Below are positions 45,087 through 53,214 of a stretch of DNA of 64,000 bases, one piece after another. Both the position numbers and the translations under genes were made by a program. Positions within the stretch are counted from its first letter, which is position 1, and each line of letters starts with the position of its first letter. The notes below the pieces were generated by a model that had not been told where the DNA came from, made no database searches, and saw nothing but the letters and a program-made list of their open reading frames with translations. The DNA comes from Dyadobacter jiangsuensis (GTDB taxonomy: Bacteria > Bacteroidota > Bacteroidia > Cytophagales > Spirosomataceae). The stretch lies in contig NZ_PYAS01000023.1 in NCBI RefSeq assembly GCF_003014695.1, forward strand, positions 17,237 to 81,236, read 5' to 3'.

Positions 45087-45959
45087 ATGCGGATCACGGA
45101 TATCATTATGGATTTTGACGGGACATGCACGGTGATCCCTGATATTTATCAAGCATTTCTCTCCGAATACCTTGCCGGATTGAACAATACCGCATTTTCG
45201 GGCAGTCCCATTATGGCCGAGGAATGGAAGGATGCCCAGGAAAAAGTAAGAATGCACTCGCCACAGGCAGCATGGACTATTGCCTACGCACCGGCAGCGC
45301 CTGCGGCTGCGGACCCGTATATACTATCCTTTGAGGCAGCCAAGTATCTGCTGTGGAAAAAAAATATCCAGAAGGACATTCCACAAGAGGTATTCAAGAA
45401 TGCTTCTGATCGTTTTCCCGCTCCATGGCGGCCCGAGGCCAGGGAAGTATTTGAGACTTTGTTGAAGAAGAATATCAACATAACTTTTATTTCCAATTCC
45501 AGTTCCAGGACTATCACACAGCGGCTGCTGAACTTGTTCTCTGTTCAAGAACTTCCATTTGGAATAGCGGTAAAAAGTGATGCGGCCAAATTTCGGATAG
45601 CCGAATTGCCCTGGTATTCGGCTATCTCGCAAGACGCTCAGGGATTATTTCAGGCAGTTCCTGTAACGCACAAAGATGTCGGAATCGGCCGGCCCGTATA
45701 CTTGCAGCGGGCTGCGTATTTCGAGGCTATTTGTGCGGCATTTAATAATGACCTGGCAAGGTTACCTACTACGGTTGTTTGCGGGGATATTTGGGAAATG
45801 GATCTGGCCTTGCCCTACGAGCTTGGGGCGAATATCCATTTGATAGAAAGAGCCTCCCCATTTGACACCTACGGCTACGAGCGAAAAGCGACTTTGCAGG
45901 ATACCCGAAGAGGGAAAGTCAGCAAGGATCTTGGCGGTTTGCTGGAGTGGGTTAAGTAA
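45087..45959 (+). CDS. HAD-superfamily hydrolase
   Basis: A 290-residue phosphatase-like enzyme. Motif I is MDFDGTC with nucleophile Asp9 and Asp11; motif II is ITFISNSSS; the motif III lysine is likely in VKSDAAKFR; motif IV is in VVCGDIWEMDLALPYELGAN. The domain between the motifs contains a large helical cap. It is the last of the eleven co-directional genes, 48 bases after the BBE flavoprotein. A phosphatase could finish the synthesis of a sugar- or phosphate-bearing product, but the substrate is unknown. After it the plus-strand run ends in an 876-base gene-poor stretch. Confidence 0.87.
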   Translation: MRITDIIMDFDGTCTVIPDIYQAFLSEYLAGLNNTAFSGSPIMAEEWKDAQEKVRMHSPQAAWTIAYAPAAPAAADPYILSFEAAKYLLWKKNIQKDIPQEVFKNASDRFPAPWRPEAREVFETLLKKNINITFISNSSSRTITQRLLNLFSVQELPFGIAVKSDAAKFRIAELPWYSAISQDAQGLFQAVPVTHKDVGIGRPVYLQRAAYFEAICAAFNNDLARLPTTVVCGDIWEMDLALPYELGANIHLIERASPFDTYGYERKATLQDTRRGKVSKDLGGLLEWVK

Positions 45960-46420
45960 ATGTTGCAATCGGACAAGTGTCCTACTGTTCAAACGCGCTT
46001 ACAAATCGATGAATCGCGCCTAGGGGCCACTGTCGTACGTTATTTTAGGAAAACGCGCCCTGATGAGTCGGGTGTAAATCGACAGCATTACAATATTGTT
46101 CGGGGGGAGTCTCACTTTTTCCGAAGGAGTTCATTCGTCTAATATTAACCCGGCATGCCCCAAAAATCGTGATGCAATATTTCCGGTGAATTCACTCCTA
46201 TAAAGTGCTCATTTAACCGGCGAAAGACCGCCTTGCCTATTGCGATGCGCCGGGAAATTCACTACCGATACCGTTGTAATTCAGATTATTGAGGATTAAG
46301 AAATTTTGATCTTGATGCCGGAATGGCGATGTCGGACTCTTGACGGTAACTCATTTATTTGTGATCCGAGACCTAGGAGGGAGGGTGTTTTGAATTTGTT
46401 TTGGCGCGAAAATTTTTAGA

Positions 46421-46437
46421 GAGGGTTCGAATCTCTC
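46421..46437 (+). other. tRNA T-arm-like segment
   Basis: GAGGGTTCGAATCTCTC folds as a 5-bp stem with the 7-base TTCGAAT loop seen in tRNAs. No acceptor, anticodon or D arm is found around it, so it is not a working tRNA. It could be an attachment-site remnant of an integrated element. Confidence 0.35.
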
Positions 46438-46441
46438 CATT

Positions 46442-46624
46442 TTAGCAGGGTTTAAACGACTGTAAATCCGAGAATTGCAGGTATTTTTTATCATGCGAAA
46501 GTGACTCGATGCCAATTAGGTGCCAGTTAATCGTGCAATCACAGTGCTTAATTATGAGTCTAAATTTTTTGACATCGATCTGGTCGGTTCCGTTCTTGGC
46601 TTTGTAGCCGCTATACTCGGCCAT
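46442..46624 (-). CDS. Doubtful short ORF
   Basis: A 60-residue frame with protein-like composition; without a start codon it extends about 20 residues upstream (ending in LIDLPIHVKKFF before the Met) until a stop. I do not recognise the family. Palindromes at 46677-46714 lie just upstream on this strand, in the position of an operator. It may be a short gene, or the remnant of a longer one. Confidence 0.3.
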   Translation of the reverse strand: MAEYSGYKAKNGTDQIDVKKFRLIIKHCDCTINWHLIGIESLSHDKKYLQFSDLQSFKPC

Positions 46625-46676
46625 GAAGAACTTTTTAACGTGGATTGGAAGGTCGATCAGAATGGTTTTTTCATGT

Positions 46677-46694
46677 ATTTAGATTAATCTAAAT
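46677..46694. promoter_or_regulatory. Perfect 18-base palindrome, probable operator
   Basis: ATTTAGATTAATCTAAAT is fully self-complementary. A second dyad, TTAGTCTAA, lies 12 bases to the right (46706-46714) and shares the TTAG/CTAA half-sites. Both are between the doubtful ORF at 46442 and the lipoprotein gene at 46836. A dimeric regulator could bind here; which one is unknown. Confidence 0.5.
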
Positions 46695-46835
46695 TAAATA
46701 TTATGTTAGTCTAAAATTATACTTTTTGTTCGACATTCGCGAATAGATGTGGCTTAAAGTTCATTAATTTGTTGGAGATTCGATTACAACTGTCAAGTCT
46801 TATTCTGCATCTTAGTCATAGAAAATCAGTAGACT

Positions 46836-47261
46836 ATGAAGAAGGTATTTGCCTTTGTTTTGATTTTGGTTGTCTCTGTGCAGTGCAAGAAGGATGACTT
46901 TCTGTCGTTAGCCCATATTGCCCCTATTGTCGGTGAATGGCGAATAACAGCTTATACGGATACGGATGGCAAAACGACGGTACCCGATACGACGGCTCAA
47001 GGTAGATCGCTGTTAATCGAGATTCGGACTGACGGTGTGATCGTTGACGGATATGGTAGGCAGGGATGCTGTCCTCCTTCCAAATATTTTTTCAGAGATA
47101 GAGAATTCATTCCCCAGCCAACGGCTCCCATTGAGCCATCAATCTGTCCTTTCGTTCTTTGCGCTTCATGCCCGGAAGTGAGAATAAACATGCCAACACC
47201 CGACACTTTGCTAGTGAAGAATTGCTGGGGAGGGACATCGACATATGTTCGGGAAAAGTAG
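46836..47261 (+). CDS. Cysteine-rich lipoprotein, tandem copy 1
   Basis: A 141-residue lipoprotein: signal peptide with lipobox SVQC (Cys17) followed by KKDD, a usual Bacteroidota lipoprotein start. The segment IVGEWRITAY resembles the first strand of lipocalin-like domains (the G-x-W motif). Six further cysteines, arranged CC, C, C-x2-C and C, all recur in the next gene. They may form disulfides or bind metal. The family is not recognised beyond lipocalin-like. It is followed 46 bases on by the paralogue and sits after a palindromic operator-like region. Confidence 0.8.
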   Translation: MKKVFAFVLILVVSVQCKKDDFLSLAHIAPIVGEWRITAYTDTDGKTTVPDTTAQGRSLLIEIRTDGVIVDGYGRQGCCPPSKYFFRDREFIPQPTAPIEPSICPFVLCASCPEVRINMPTPDTLLVKNCWGGTSTYVREK

Positions 47262-47307
47262 TTGTAATATCGCCTGTCACGTGTATGAGGTTAAAAATGA
47301 ATTCGTT

Positions 47308-47736
47308 ATGAAAAGGCTTTCACTTGCTATGCTGTTGTTGTTTATATTCGGTCAGTGCAAGAAAGATGATCCGGAGCCGCTACCTGAAATCGCTTCGATC
47401 GTGGGGAAATGGAGGGAGGTCGCTCACATTCGGACTGTTGGAGATTCGACCATGACACAAGTCATACCCAAAGAGTATTCCAATGTCTACGAATTTCGAT
47501 ATGACGGAGTTTTTTTGAACGAAAGGGGTAAGGTTCCGTGCTGTCTTCCGCCAAAATTTTTCATTGATGGAGAAGAGTTCGTTCCCAAGCCGCAAGCGCC
47601 CGCCGAGCTTGATCCTCTTTGCGCTTCTACTTACTGCGCTCCATGCCCTGAAATGAGAATAACGCGACCTATCGCCGATGTAATTATCATAGAAAGCTGT
47701 GGCGGGTCTGGTACTTCCTATACTCGGGAAGAGTAG
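47308..47736 (+). CDS. Cysteine-rich lipoprotein, tandem copy 2
   Basis: A 142-residue lipoprotein starting at the ATG at 47308, which opens the signal peptide MKRLSLAMLLLFIFGQC; the longer frame from 47245 would overlap copy 1 and bury the signal peptide. It shares with copy 1 the sequence QCKKDD, IVG-W, the paired cysteines in CC-PPKFF, EF-PKPQAP, C-PCPEMRI and the ending Y-RE. All six non-lipobox cysteines are conserved. The pair is a local duplication. Function is unknown; a lipocalin-like ligand-binding lipoprotein is the best guess. Confidence 0.8.
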   Translation: MKRLSLAMLLLFIFGQCKKDDPEPLPEIASIVGKWREVAHIRTVGDSTMTQVIPKEYSNVYEFRYDGVFLNERGKVPCCLPPKFFIDGEEFVPKPQAPAELDPLCASTYCAPCPEMRITRPIADVIIIESCGGSGTSYTREE

Positions 47737-47767
47737 GTATTTTAAATTTATCTAACTTCTCACAAAT

Positions 47768-47989
47768 TCAGCGTTTTCTTGTTTCGACAGTTGTAGTATC
47801 CGTTTGGCGATGTTTGCGGTTGATCAAATTTTCCATTCGATCGTCGTAAACATAGCCAACCAACCAGTAGACTACGACGGCGAACAGAAACAATAAAAGT
47901 AAAACCCATTTAAGCGGTGTCTTGATAAGTAAGTCGTAACGGTCTAACATTCCGTGCTTACGTAGCTCTCTATCAGTGGGAATTGACAT
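47768..47989 (-). CDS. Small single-pass membrane protein
   Basis: A 73-residue protein with a charged N-terminus (about 22 residues), one hydrophobic helix (residues 25-50, WVLLLLFLFAVVVYWLVGY) and a polar, threonine- and arginine-rich tail. The composition is convincingly protein-like, but no family is recognised. It stands convergent to the lipoprotein pair and upstream of doubtful ORFs. Confidence 0.6.
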   Translation of the reverse strand: MSIPTDRELRKHGMLDRYDLLIKTPLKWVLLLLFLFAVVVYWLVGYVYDDRMENLINRKHRQTDTTTVETRKR

Positions 47990-48057
47990 TGCATGTTGTT
48001 ATCCTGAATTGAATTTACAAGATAGCAACAGTCGCAATGCCTCCAAAAATCATTTAC

Positions 48058-48351
48058 TTATGCTGCAAGATTGGAAATTGCACCGATCAGCTGATCAAAT
48101 TTGCCCTGGGTGTTGGTTGAATGCACCGCGCCTTCCACGTTTCGCACCGCTCCTTCGACGCCGTTCACGGTTTGTTTGACTTCACCAAGTGCGGAAACTG
48201 CCCGCGTGAGCGTGTCGCCGTTGTCGAGCGTGGCCGCGAGAATGTCCTGAATGGCTTCCAGCTGCATCTCGCCTTGCTTTTCGGCTTCCGCGTGAGCTCC
48301 GGAGCGGTTCTGCTTTCCGGCAAAACGGATGTCAGAGTGCCAAAGAAGCAC
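48058..48351 (-). CDS. Short helical ORF, possibly a gene fragment
   Basis: A 97-residue frame whose C-terminal two thirds is helical with regular hydrophobic spacing (EAIQDILAATLDNGDTLTRA, VKQTVNGVEGAVRNVEGAVH). The first 20 residues look unrelated. It begins 16 bases beyond the chimeric pseudogene and may be the 3' remnant of a coiled-coil gene, for example a phage or transfer protein. No family is recognised. Confidence 0.4.
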   Translation of the reverse strand: MLLWHSDIRFAGKQNRSGAHAEAEKQGEMQLEAIQDILAATLDNGDTLTRAVSALGEVKQTVNGVEGAVRNVEGAVHSTNTQGKFDQLIGAISNLAA

Positions 48352-48366
48352 TGCCGTAAATTACTT

Positions 48367-49134
48367 TTAGAGGACCTCTGCCGCAAGATCATTCCAGAAT
48401 CGGCTATACATATTATCCGTTATCAGCAATTCTCGATGAGAGCCACAGGCGGCTAAGTTGCCCTTCTCTAAAATATAAATCCGGTCGCAGATTTTGGGCA
48501 GGGTGTGCAGGCGATGCGAAACATAAATAATACCCATCTCCGGTCTGCATTTCTGGAGTAGCTTTAAAATTTGCCCCTCGCTATACGCATCCATCGCTGA
48601 TGTGGATTCATCGAGCAATAATAGTTGAGGACGGTTATAAAACGCCCTCATGAACCCAACCCATTGTTTTTGCCCTCCCGACAAGTTTACGCCCTCTTCT
48701 CCGACCAGGGTACCAAGGCCCTGGGGAAGCGTATTTATGAAGGAAATAAAAGGCTCTTGGCTGAAAAATTCTGTTAGCTCATCCGCTGATTGCTCTATGC
48801 CGAGCAACACATTATCTAACACTGTCATATCCTTGCTGACTTTAGTATCCATGATCTTCGCATAAATCTGCGTTGTCCTGATGCTATTATGACCCAAGAT
48901 TTTCGATACCGTTTGGATCGGTACGCTATTTTGCAGCGCGACCGTGGTGGCGAAGGTATGCCGGGCAACATGCGAAGTCATTGGCTTTTCGATACCGCAG
49001 AGGATGATAATTTCTTTCAGGTATTCGTTCATCTTCTGATTGCTTGGTACTGGCAGTACAACTCCTTTGTTGATACACACCGGATGATCGGCTTATTTCT
49101 CCATGATCTTTTTGGCTTGTGGTAAAAGGGGTAT
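48367..49134 (-). pseudogene. Chimeric remnant: tyrosine recombinase joined to ABC-exporter ATPase
   Basis: The open part (48367-49080) encodes 237 residues. The first 85 are the C-terminal catalytic half of a Bacteroidota tyrosine recombinase: LPVPSNQKMNEYLKEI, HVARHTFATT, SKILGHNSIRTTQIYAKI. Without a break they continue, near 48823-48830, into the C-terminal half of a bacteriocin/peptide-exporter-type ABC ATPase: VNLSGGQKQWVGFMRA and LLLLDESTSAMD. Recombinase-like sequence (IPLLPQAKKIMEK) also continues upstream in the same frame beyond an in-frame TAA at 49093-49095, to about 49134. The recombinase lacks its N-terminal part and first catalytic Arg; the ATPase lacks Walker A and its membrane domain. 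Both are dead fragments, joined by a deletion. Confidence 0.8.
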
Positions 49135-49265
49135 ATTGGAAATTAGGGTGAAACTGACTAACTGATTTCAGTTTGGACAGACCATGTCATTTTGGTGTGA
49201 ATTGACTAGTTTTTGTCTCTTTTAATCGATGAGTTATACTAAAGTCCAAAAAGTTGGATTGATGG

Positions 49266-49457
49266 TCAATCTGACACGGATTGAGGTGGTCTGTGGTACC
49301 GTATTTTCCACTTACATACGGCATGTCCATCCATTAATGGCATTGCTATGTCCACAATGAGCGCGTCTGGTTCCAATTTTTCTGCTGACGCAATTCCGTC
49401 CTTATCGGAATAACAAAGGAACACTTCATATCCCAGATGCCGCATTGTTTTGCCCAC
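49266..49457 (-). pseudogene. Truncated response-regulator receiver domain
   Basis: The frame (63 residues from a GTG) reads MRHLGYEVFLCYSDKDGIAS, then LEPDALIVDIAMPLMDGHAV, the middle of a receiver domain with the phospho-acceptor Asp in IVDIAMP. The N-terminal strand with the acidic pair and the C-terminal strands with the Thr/Ser and Lys are missing, and the reading frame dissolves after about residue 48. It starts seven bases behind the DUF4242 stop. It is best read as a remnant of a deleted two-component gene. Confidence 0.65.
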
Positions 49458-49463
49458 AAGGTC

Positions 49464-49742
49464 TTACGGAACAGACGAGGTGGTTGGGTCAATAATCGTC
49501 TTTACTTCTGCGATAAAATTGACTGGAAAATTGCCTATACGTGCGTGTTCCCGCACGACCTGCTCTGATTCGGCAATATGGATGCAGTACAGTTTGTTGT
49601 CAGTTACAAAAGACTGAATCCAATGGTAAGGTGCGCCAAGTTCGCTGACGACCTGGCAGGATGCTTGCGAGATGTTTTGCAGCTGTTGGATGGAGAGGTT
49701 TCCCAGTCCTTCAATGTCGCGTTCAATAAGAAATTTTTTCAT
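49464..49742 (-). CDS. DUF4242 family protein
   Basis: A 92-residue protein from the ATG at 49742 (MKKFLIERDIEGLGNLSIQQ); a longer frame from 49802 adds 20 unlikely residues. The features NISQASCQVVSELGAPYHWI and TDNKLYCIHIAESEQVVREH are typical of DUF4242, small ferredoxin-like-fold proteins that include a nickel-binding actinobacterial member. The Cys and His in those segments are conserved family positions. It lies 95 bases downstream of the LAL regulator on the same strand, so it may be its target or co-transcribed. Confidence 0.85.
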   Translation of the reverse strand: MKKFLIERDIEGLGNLSIQQLQNISQASCQVVSELGAPYHWIQSFVTDNKLYCIHIAESEQVVREHARIGNFPVNFIAEVKTIIDPTTSSVP

Positions 49743-49836
49743 ATGGCGATCTGATTGATGTAAGATGGCCACAAAGCTACCCGCTGCGCCATTGTGCCAC
49801 ACCGGTAATATTCCCTATCTTACAAGGCGTGGTTAC

Positions 49837-52437
49837 CTATTTTAGCAATCCGAGCCGGATGCCTTCCTGCACCGCTTTGGCCCGTGAGTCGACCTCGAGT
49901 TTAGATAGGAGGGAGGATATATGGTGGTCCACCGTCTTGGTAGAAATGCTTAATCTGGCTGCAATTTCTTTATTTCTCAGGCCACCTTGCAGGAGTTGCA
50001 AAACGTCAATCTCACGAAGCGTCAGGTTGGCGCTATTAGCTCCTGTTGTTTTTCTGATGCCTCGCGGGATGCGTTTTATTCCTTCGGCGCGCATAACGGA
50101 TTTGAGCTTTTCACAACTTGCAGTTGCTCCCAACTTTTGCAACGATCTGATTGACTCTGATTTGTCATGCTCGTTGCCCTCGAAACGAATCAGTGCTTCT
50201 TCATAGGGACAACCCGTAAAATTCAGGAGTTGCGCATCGTGGTTAGCCGGGGAAAAATTTTTAGACAGGTAACTTACGTAAATGCGGCTGAAATCAATGC
50301 TGAGATTCGTGTATTTCGTCAACCAAAATGAGAAATCATTGATCTCGTACATGGTTCCCATCTTTTCTGTCATATCAATGATTTCCAGGATTTCAGCTTC
50401 TTGGAGAATGCTTTCCCCTGTAAGCCATTCGTATTCCAGCAAGGCGGTAATAGCAGGGATGATTCTTTGCAATTCCCCGGTTTGCAGTGCCTTTACTTTG
50501 GCCTGGATCAGTATGGGCAAGGCGCCTGACTCAGCCCTTCTCATTTTAATAGTCCCGATGATTACCATGGGCCCGATTGTCACTACCGCCGGTTGCTCTT
50601 CATTAGCCACCAGCTCTGTCGCAATCTGGTAGGCGGAGTCCCAGGTGCCTATTTCCATGCACATTCTGGCTTTCAGGGAAAGCATGTAGGCCGTCCAGGA
50701 GTCCAGATCGCGCTTTTCGCAGTATGAGAGTCCTTCCTGCAAGACACTTTCAGCCCTTGTGAAATCTTTTAAGCGGATCAAGCTGGCGCTCAGGTTCGTA
50801 TATGCACGGGCGGCGTGCTCATGAAAAGAGCCTTCCAGCGCAATCTGCAGGCTTTGTTGTAGAATACCCATACCCACCGCACCGAGTTCGGGCATCTCCA
50901 TTTGCACCGTACCAACGTTGTTAAGGGCATGCGAAAGCGTCTCCGGGTCGTTAAGTTGTTTGGCGATCGCAATTGCCCGCTGCCCCCATAGCATGCATTC
51001 ATCGGGTTCGTGCGAGAGCATTTTTAATTGAGAAATATTACTGTAAACCTGGCCTTTGACAATAGAATCCGGCTGCCTATCGACAATCTCCACAGCCCGA
51101 TAGCCGTATTTTTCGGCTTCTAAGCGGTTTCCTTCAAACCACCAGAGGCGCGAAAGAAATCGCAGGCAATTCGCCAGGGGCTCCGGGTTGTTCTGCTTCT
51201 CGAAAACCGCCAGAAGTATTTCCTGATGCAAAATAGCTTCCTTGGGCTGGTTGGTCAGGTAACATTCATATGAATAAGATTGGTGCAGGTAGTTCAAAAA
51301 GGACTGATCAGTACCCTTGTAGTATGTAATCCCGGTGCAAAACAGCTTCGCCGCGTCAAGGTGGGCTCCGACGCTGATAGCCTGCTTCGCAGCCTTTGGG
51401 ATGTATTCGAGCATCAGATCATAATCCCTGGCCAGCTCTGCATGGTGAATGATACGCTGTGTTTCAGGGTTTGGCTCTTCCAGCAATAAGTTAAGAATGC
51501 TTTTATTGGCGGTAATTTGGGCAAAAGGGGAAATGGATGATTCGATAGTCCGCCGGTAAAGCTCATGTTTGAAAAATAGCTTGTCATCTCTGAGCAAGAC
51601 GATCCTGGATTCGATCGATTTTTCGATGTAGGCGGCGTAGTCCGGGACGAGTTTTTCCAGATAATCAAGTTCCAGTCCCGTGGGTGCAACCGATAGCAAT
51701 TCCCATATGTACCTGGTCTTTTCATCCTGCCGGTGGAATACCGAAAGGATGGAGTCTTTGATATTTTCGGGAATACCAAAGCTATAATTGGCAAGTATTT
51801 CAGTAACATAGAATGGATTACCGCCTGAAATTGTAAAAACGTCTTCGCCTCTGTAACCTTTTTCGGATGCCAGCCGCGAGACCGCCTGCATGGAAAGTGG
51901 GCTGAGTTCCAACCTGGTGAAGGTGCCCGTTATTAATTGGCCCAGTAAGCTACGGAGCGGGTGACGGCTATGGATTTCGTCGCTGCGGTAGGTGAGCACG
52001 AGCAGAAAACGCAAATCGGCGATGCGCCTGCACAAGAACTTGATAAAATCCAGTGTTGCTTCATCTGCCCAATGGATGTCTTCAAAAACCAGAATGGTCG
52101 GCCAGACCAGTTTTTTTAGTTCGCTAAGAAAACGGACGAAGAGCTCGTTGCGATGGCCGTCAGCCGCCAGCGCTAACAAATCGCCGTTGTGCCACTGCCA
52201 CAAAACATCATACAAAGGTGCAAGCGGCCTGGGCGTAAAGAGGGCATCGCAAGTACCTTTAAATATATTGCTGTCTTTTCTGCGGTTGTCGCAGAACGCT
52301 TTCACCAGCGAGCTCTTTCCAATACCGGCTTCGCCGCTGACGAGCATGCAATGCCCATCGCCACTAATGGATTCTTCAAACTGATGATTTAACGCTGATA
52401 AAAAATCCGACCTTTCTACTAATTCCATGGCGGTCAA
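49837..52437 (-). CDS. LAL-type LuxR family transcriptional regulator
   Basis: An 866-residue signal-transduction ATPase regulator. The N-terminal AAA/STAND-type module has Walker A SGEAGIGKSSL (about residues 34-44) and Walker B TILVFEDIHWAD. The middle (300-780) is a helical region with tetratricopeptide-like repeats that would sense a ligand or partner. The last 65 residues are a LuxR/GerE helix-turn-helix (LTLREIDVLQLLQGGLRNKE and IAARLSISTKTVDHHISSLL). An in-frame Met at the fourth codon (52428) is an alternative start. It faces away from the lipoprotein at 52588, so it may control that divergent pair or the DUF4242 gene. Confidence 0.92.
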   Translation of the reverse strand: MTAMELVERSDFLSALNHQFEESISGDGHCMLVSGEAGIGKSSLVKAFCDNRRKDSNIFKGTCDALFTPRPLAPLYDVLWQWHNGDLLALAADGHRNELFVRFLSELKKLVWPTILVFEDIHWADEATLDFIKFLCRRIADLRFLLVLTYRSDEIHSRHPLRSLLGQLITGTFTRLELSPLSMQAVSRLASEKGYRGEDVFTISGGNPFYVTEILANYSFGIPENIKDSILSVFHRQDEKTRYIWELLSVAPTGLELDYLEKLVPDYAAYIEKSIESRIVLLRDDKLFFKHELYRRTIESSISPFAQITANKSILNLLLEEPNPETQRIIHHAELARDYDLMLEYIPKAAKQAISVGAHLDAAKLFCTGITYYKGTDQSFLNYLHQSYSYECYLTNQPKEAILHQEILLAVFEKQNNPEPLANCLRFLSRLWWFEGNRLEAEKYGYRAVEIVDRQPDSIVKGQVYSNISQLKMLSHEPDECMLWGQRAIAIAKQLNDPETLSHALNNVGTVQMEMPELGAVGMGILQQSLQIALEGSFHEHAARAYTNLSASLIRLKDFTRAESVLQEGLSYCEKRDLDSWTAYMLSLKARMCMEIGTWDSAYQIATELVANEEQPAVVTIGPMVIIGTIKMRRAESGALPILIQAKVKALQTGELQRIIPAITALLEYEWLTGESILQEAEILEIIDMTEKMGTMYEINDFSFWLTKYTNLSIDFSRIYVSYLSKNFSPANHDAQLLNFTGCPYEEALIRFEGNEHDKSESIRSLQKLGATASCEKLKSVMRAEGIKRIPRGIRKTTGANSANLTLREIDVLQLLQGGLRNKEIAARLSISTKTVDHHISSLLSKLEVDSRAKAVQEGIRLGLLK

Positions 52438-52587
52438 AATAACTGGTGTTCTTATTGTTAAGCGGTTGACTAGGAAAGAAAATAGGGGATGATTAATGTA
52501 AAATGGGGGAAAACTCCGATATCGGCACGCTGCCGTCTGACTTGTTTTGCCCTGGTAAAAATTAATTCATCCTAAAAAATAAAATCG

Positions 52588-53121
52588 ATGCGAACTACCG
52601 GGAATTTCAACAACTGCGAACGTCTATTCAAAAACATCCTCCACTGCTTGCTCGCCTGTATGATGGGCTTTGGCCTAGTTTCCTGCAACGAAGAAGACCA
52701 CCAACAGCAACTGCCGGATGTGGTCGAGCAGGAACTGGATCGAGTGCGCCAATCGGTAACCGTATACCGGGATTTGAAAAAGGCAATTACTGCGGGTTAT
52801 GACCACGAAGTTACCGGATACAGGTCTCAGATGGGTTACCATTACCTAAATGCTGCTCTGCTTGACGATAAATTCGAATTGCAAAAGCCGGAAATCTTGA
52901 TTTACGCGCCTTTTGAAGGGGATTCCATGAAACTGGTAGCGGTGGAATACGCCACGCCCATTGCCGACATTAAAAACCCGCCGGCCGTGCCGGAAGGTTT
53001 TACCGGTAAGCTGGACGAATGGGAAATCAACACCGAGTTTAATTTATGGACCCTGCATGCCTGGGTAGAATTGGAAAATTCCCATGGAATATTTGCTCCG
53101 CACAACCCTAAACTGCCCTGA
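52588..53121 (+). CDS. Lipoprotein of unknown function
   Basis: A 177-residue protein with a long N-terminus and signal segment ending in the lipobox GLVSC (Cys33). The mature part contains YRSQMGYHYLNAALLDDKFE and KPEILIYAPFEGDSMKLVAV, then LWTLHAWVELENSHGIFAPHNP; the H-x-N and W-x-H patterns recur in a family of uncharacterised secreted proteins I recall from several phyla. The histidines could form a metal or active site. It is divergent from the LAL regulator and 148 bases before the SGNH gene. Confidence 0.82.
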   Translation: MRTTGNFNNCERLFKNILHCLLACMMGFGLVSCNEEDHQQQLPDVVEQELDRVRQSVTVYRDLKKAITAGYDHEVTGYRSQMGYHYLNAALLDDKFELQKPEILIYAPFEGDSMKLVAVEYATPIADIKNPPAVPEGFTGKLDEWEINTEFNLWTLHAWVELENSHGIFAPHNPKLP

Positions 53122-53214
53122 ACGGAATTTATTCTAGTATCTGCTCGAACACCGGCTATTATTTTTTTCTCATTTCCTATCTACATTTGATACATCCGTA
53201 TAACCATAGGCGTT

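Larger units (their letters stand above)
45960..46835. other. Gene-poor interval after the cluster
   Basis: This 876-base interval has no gene with family resemblance. It includes a tRNA T-arm-like segment (46421-46437), a short minus-strand frame (46442-46624), a perfect 18-base palindrome (46677-46694) and a related smaller one (46706-46714). It marks the border to the decayed accessory region. Confidence 0.5.

Noticed and set aside
44448..45257. 269-codon minus-strand frame
   Set aside because: Shadow of the BBE flavoprotein and the HAD gene start.
45960..46142. 60-codon plus-strand frame after the HAD gene
   Set aside because: Starts immediately after the HAD stop but lacks protein-like pattern or recognisable family.
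46340..46450. Complete tRNA gene around the T-arm-like segment
   Set aside because: No matching acceptor, D or anticodon arms could be paired.
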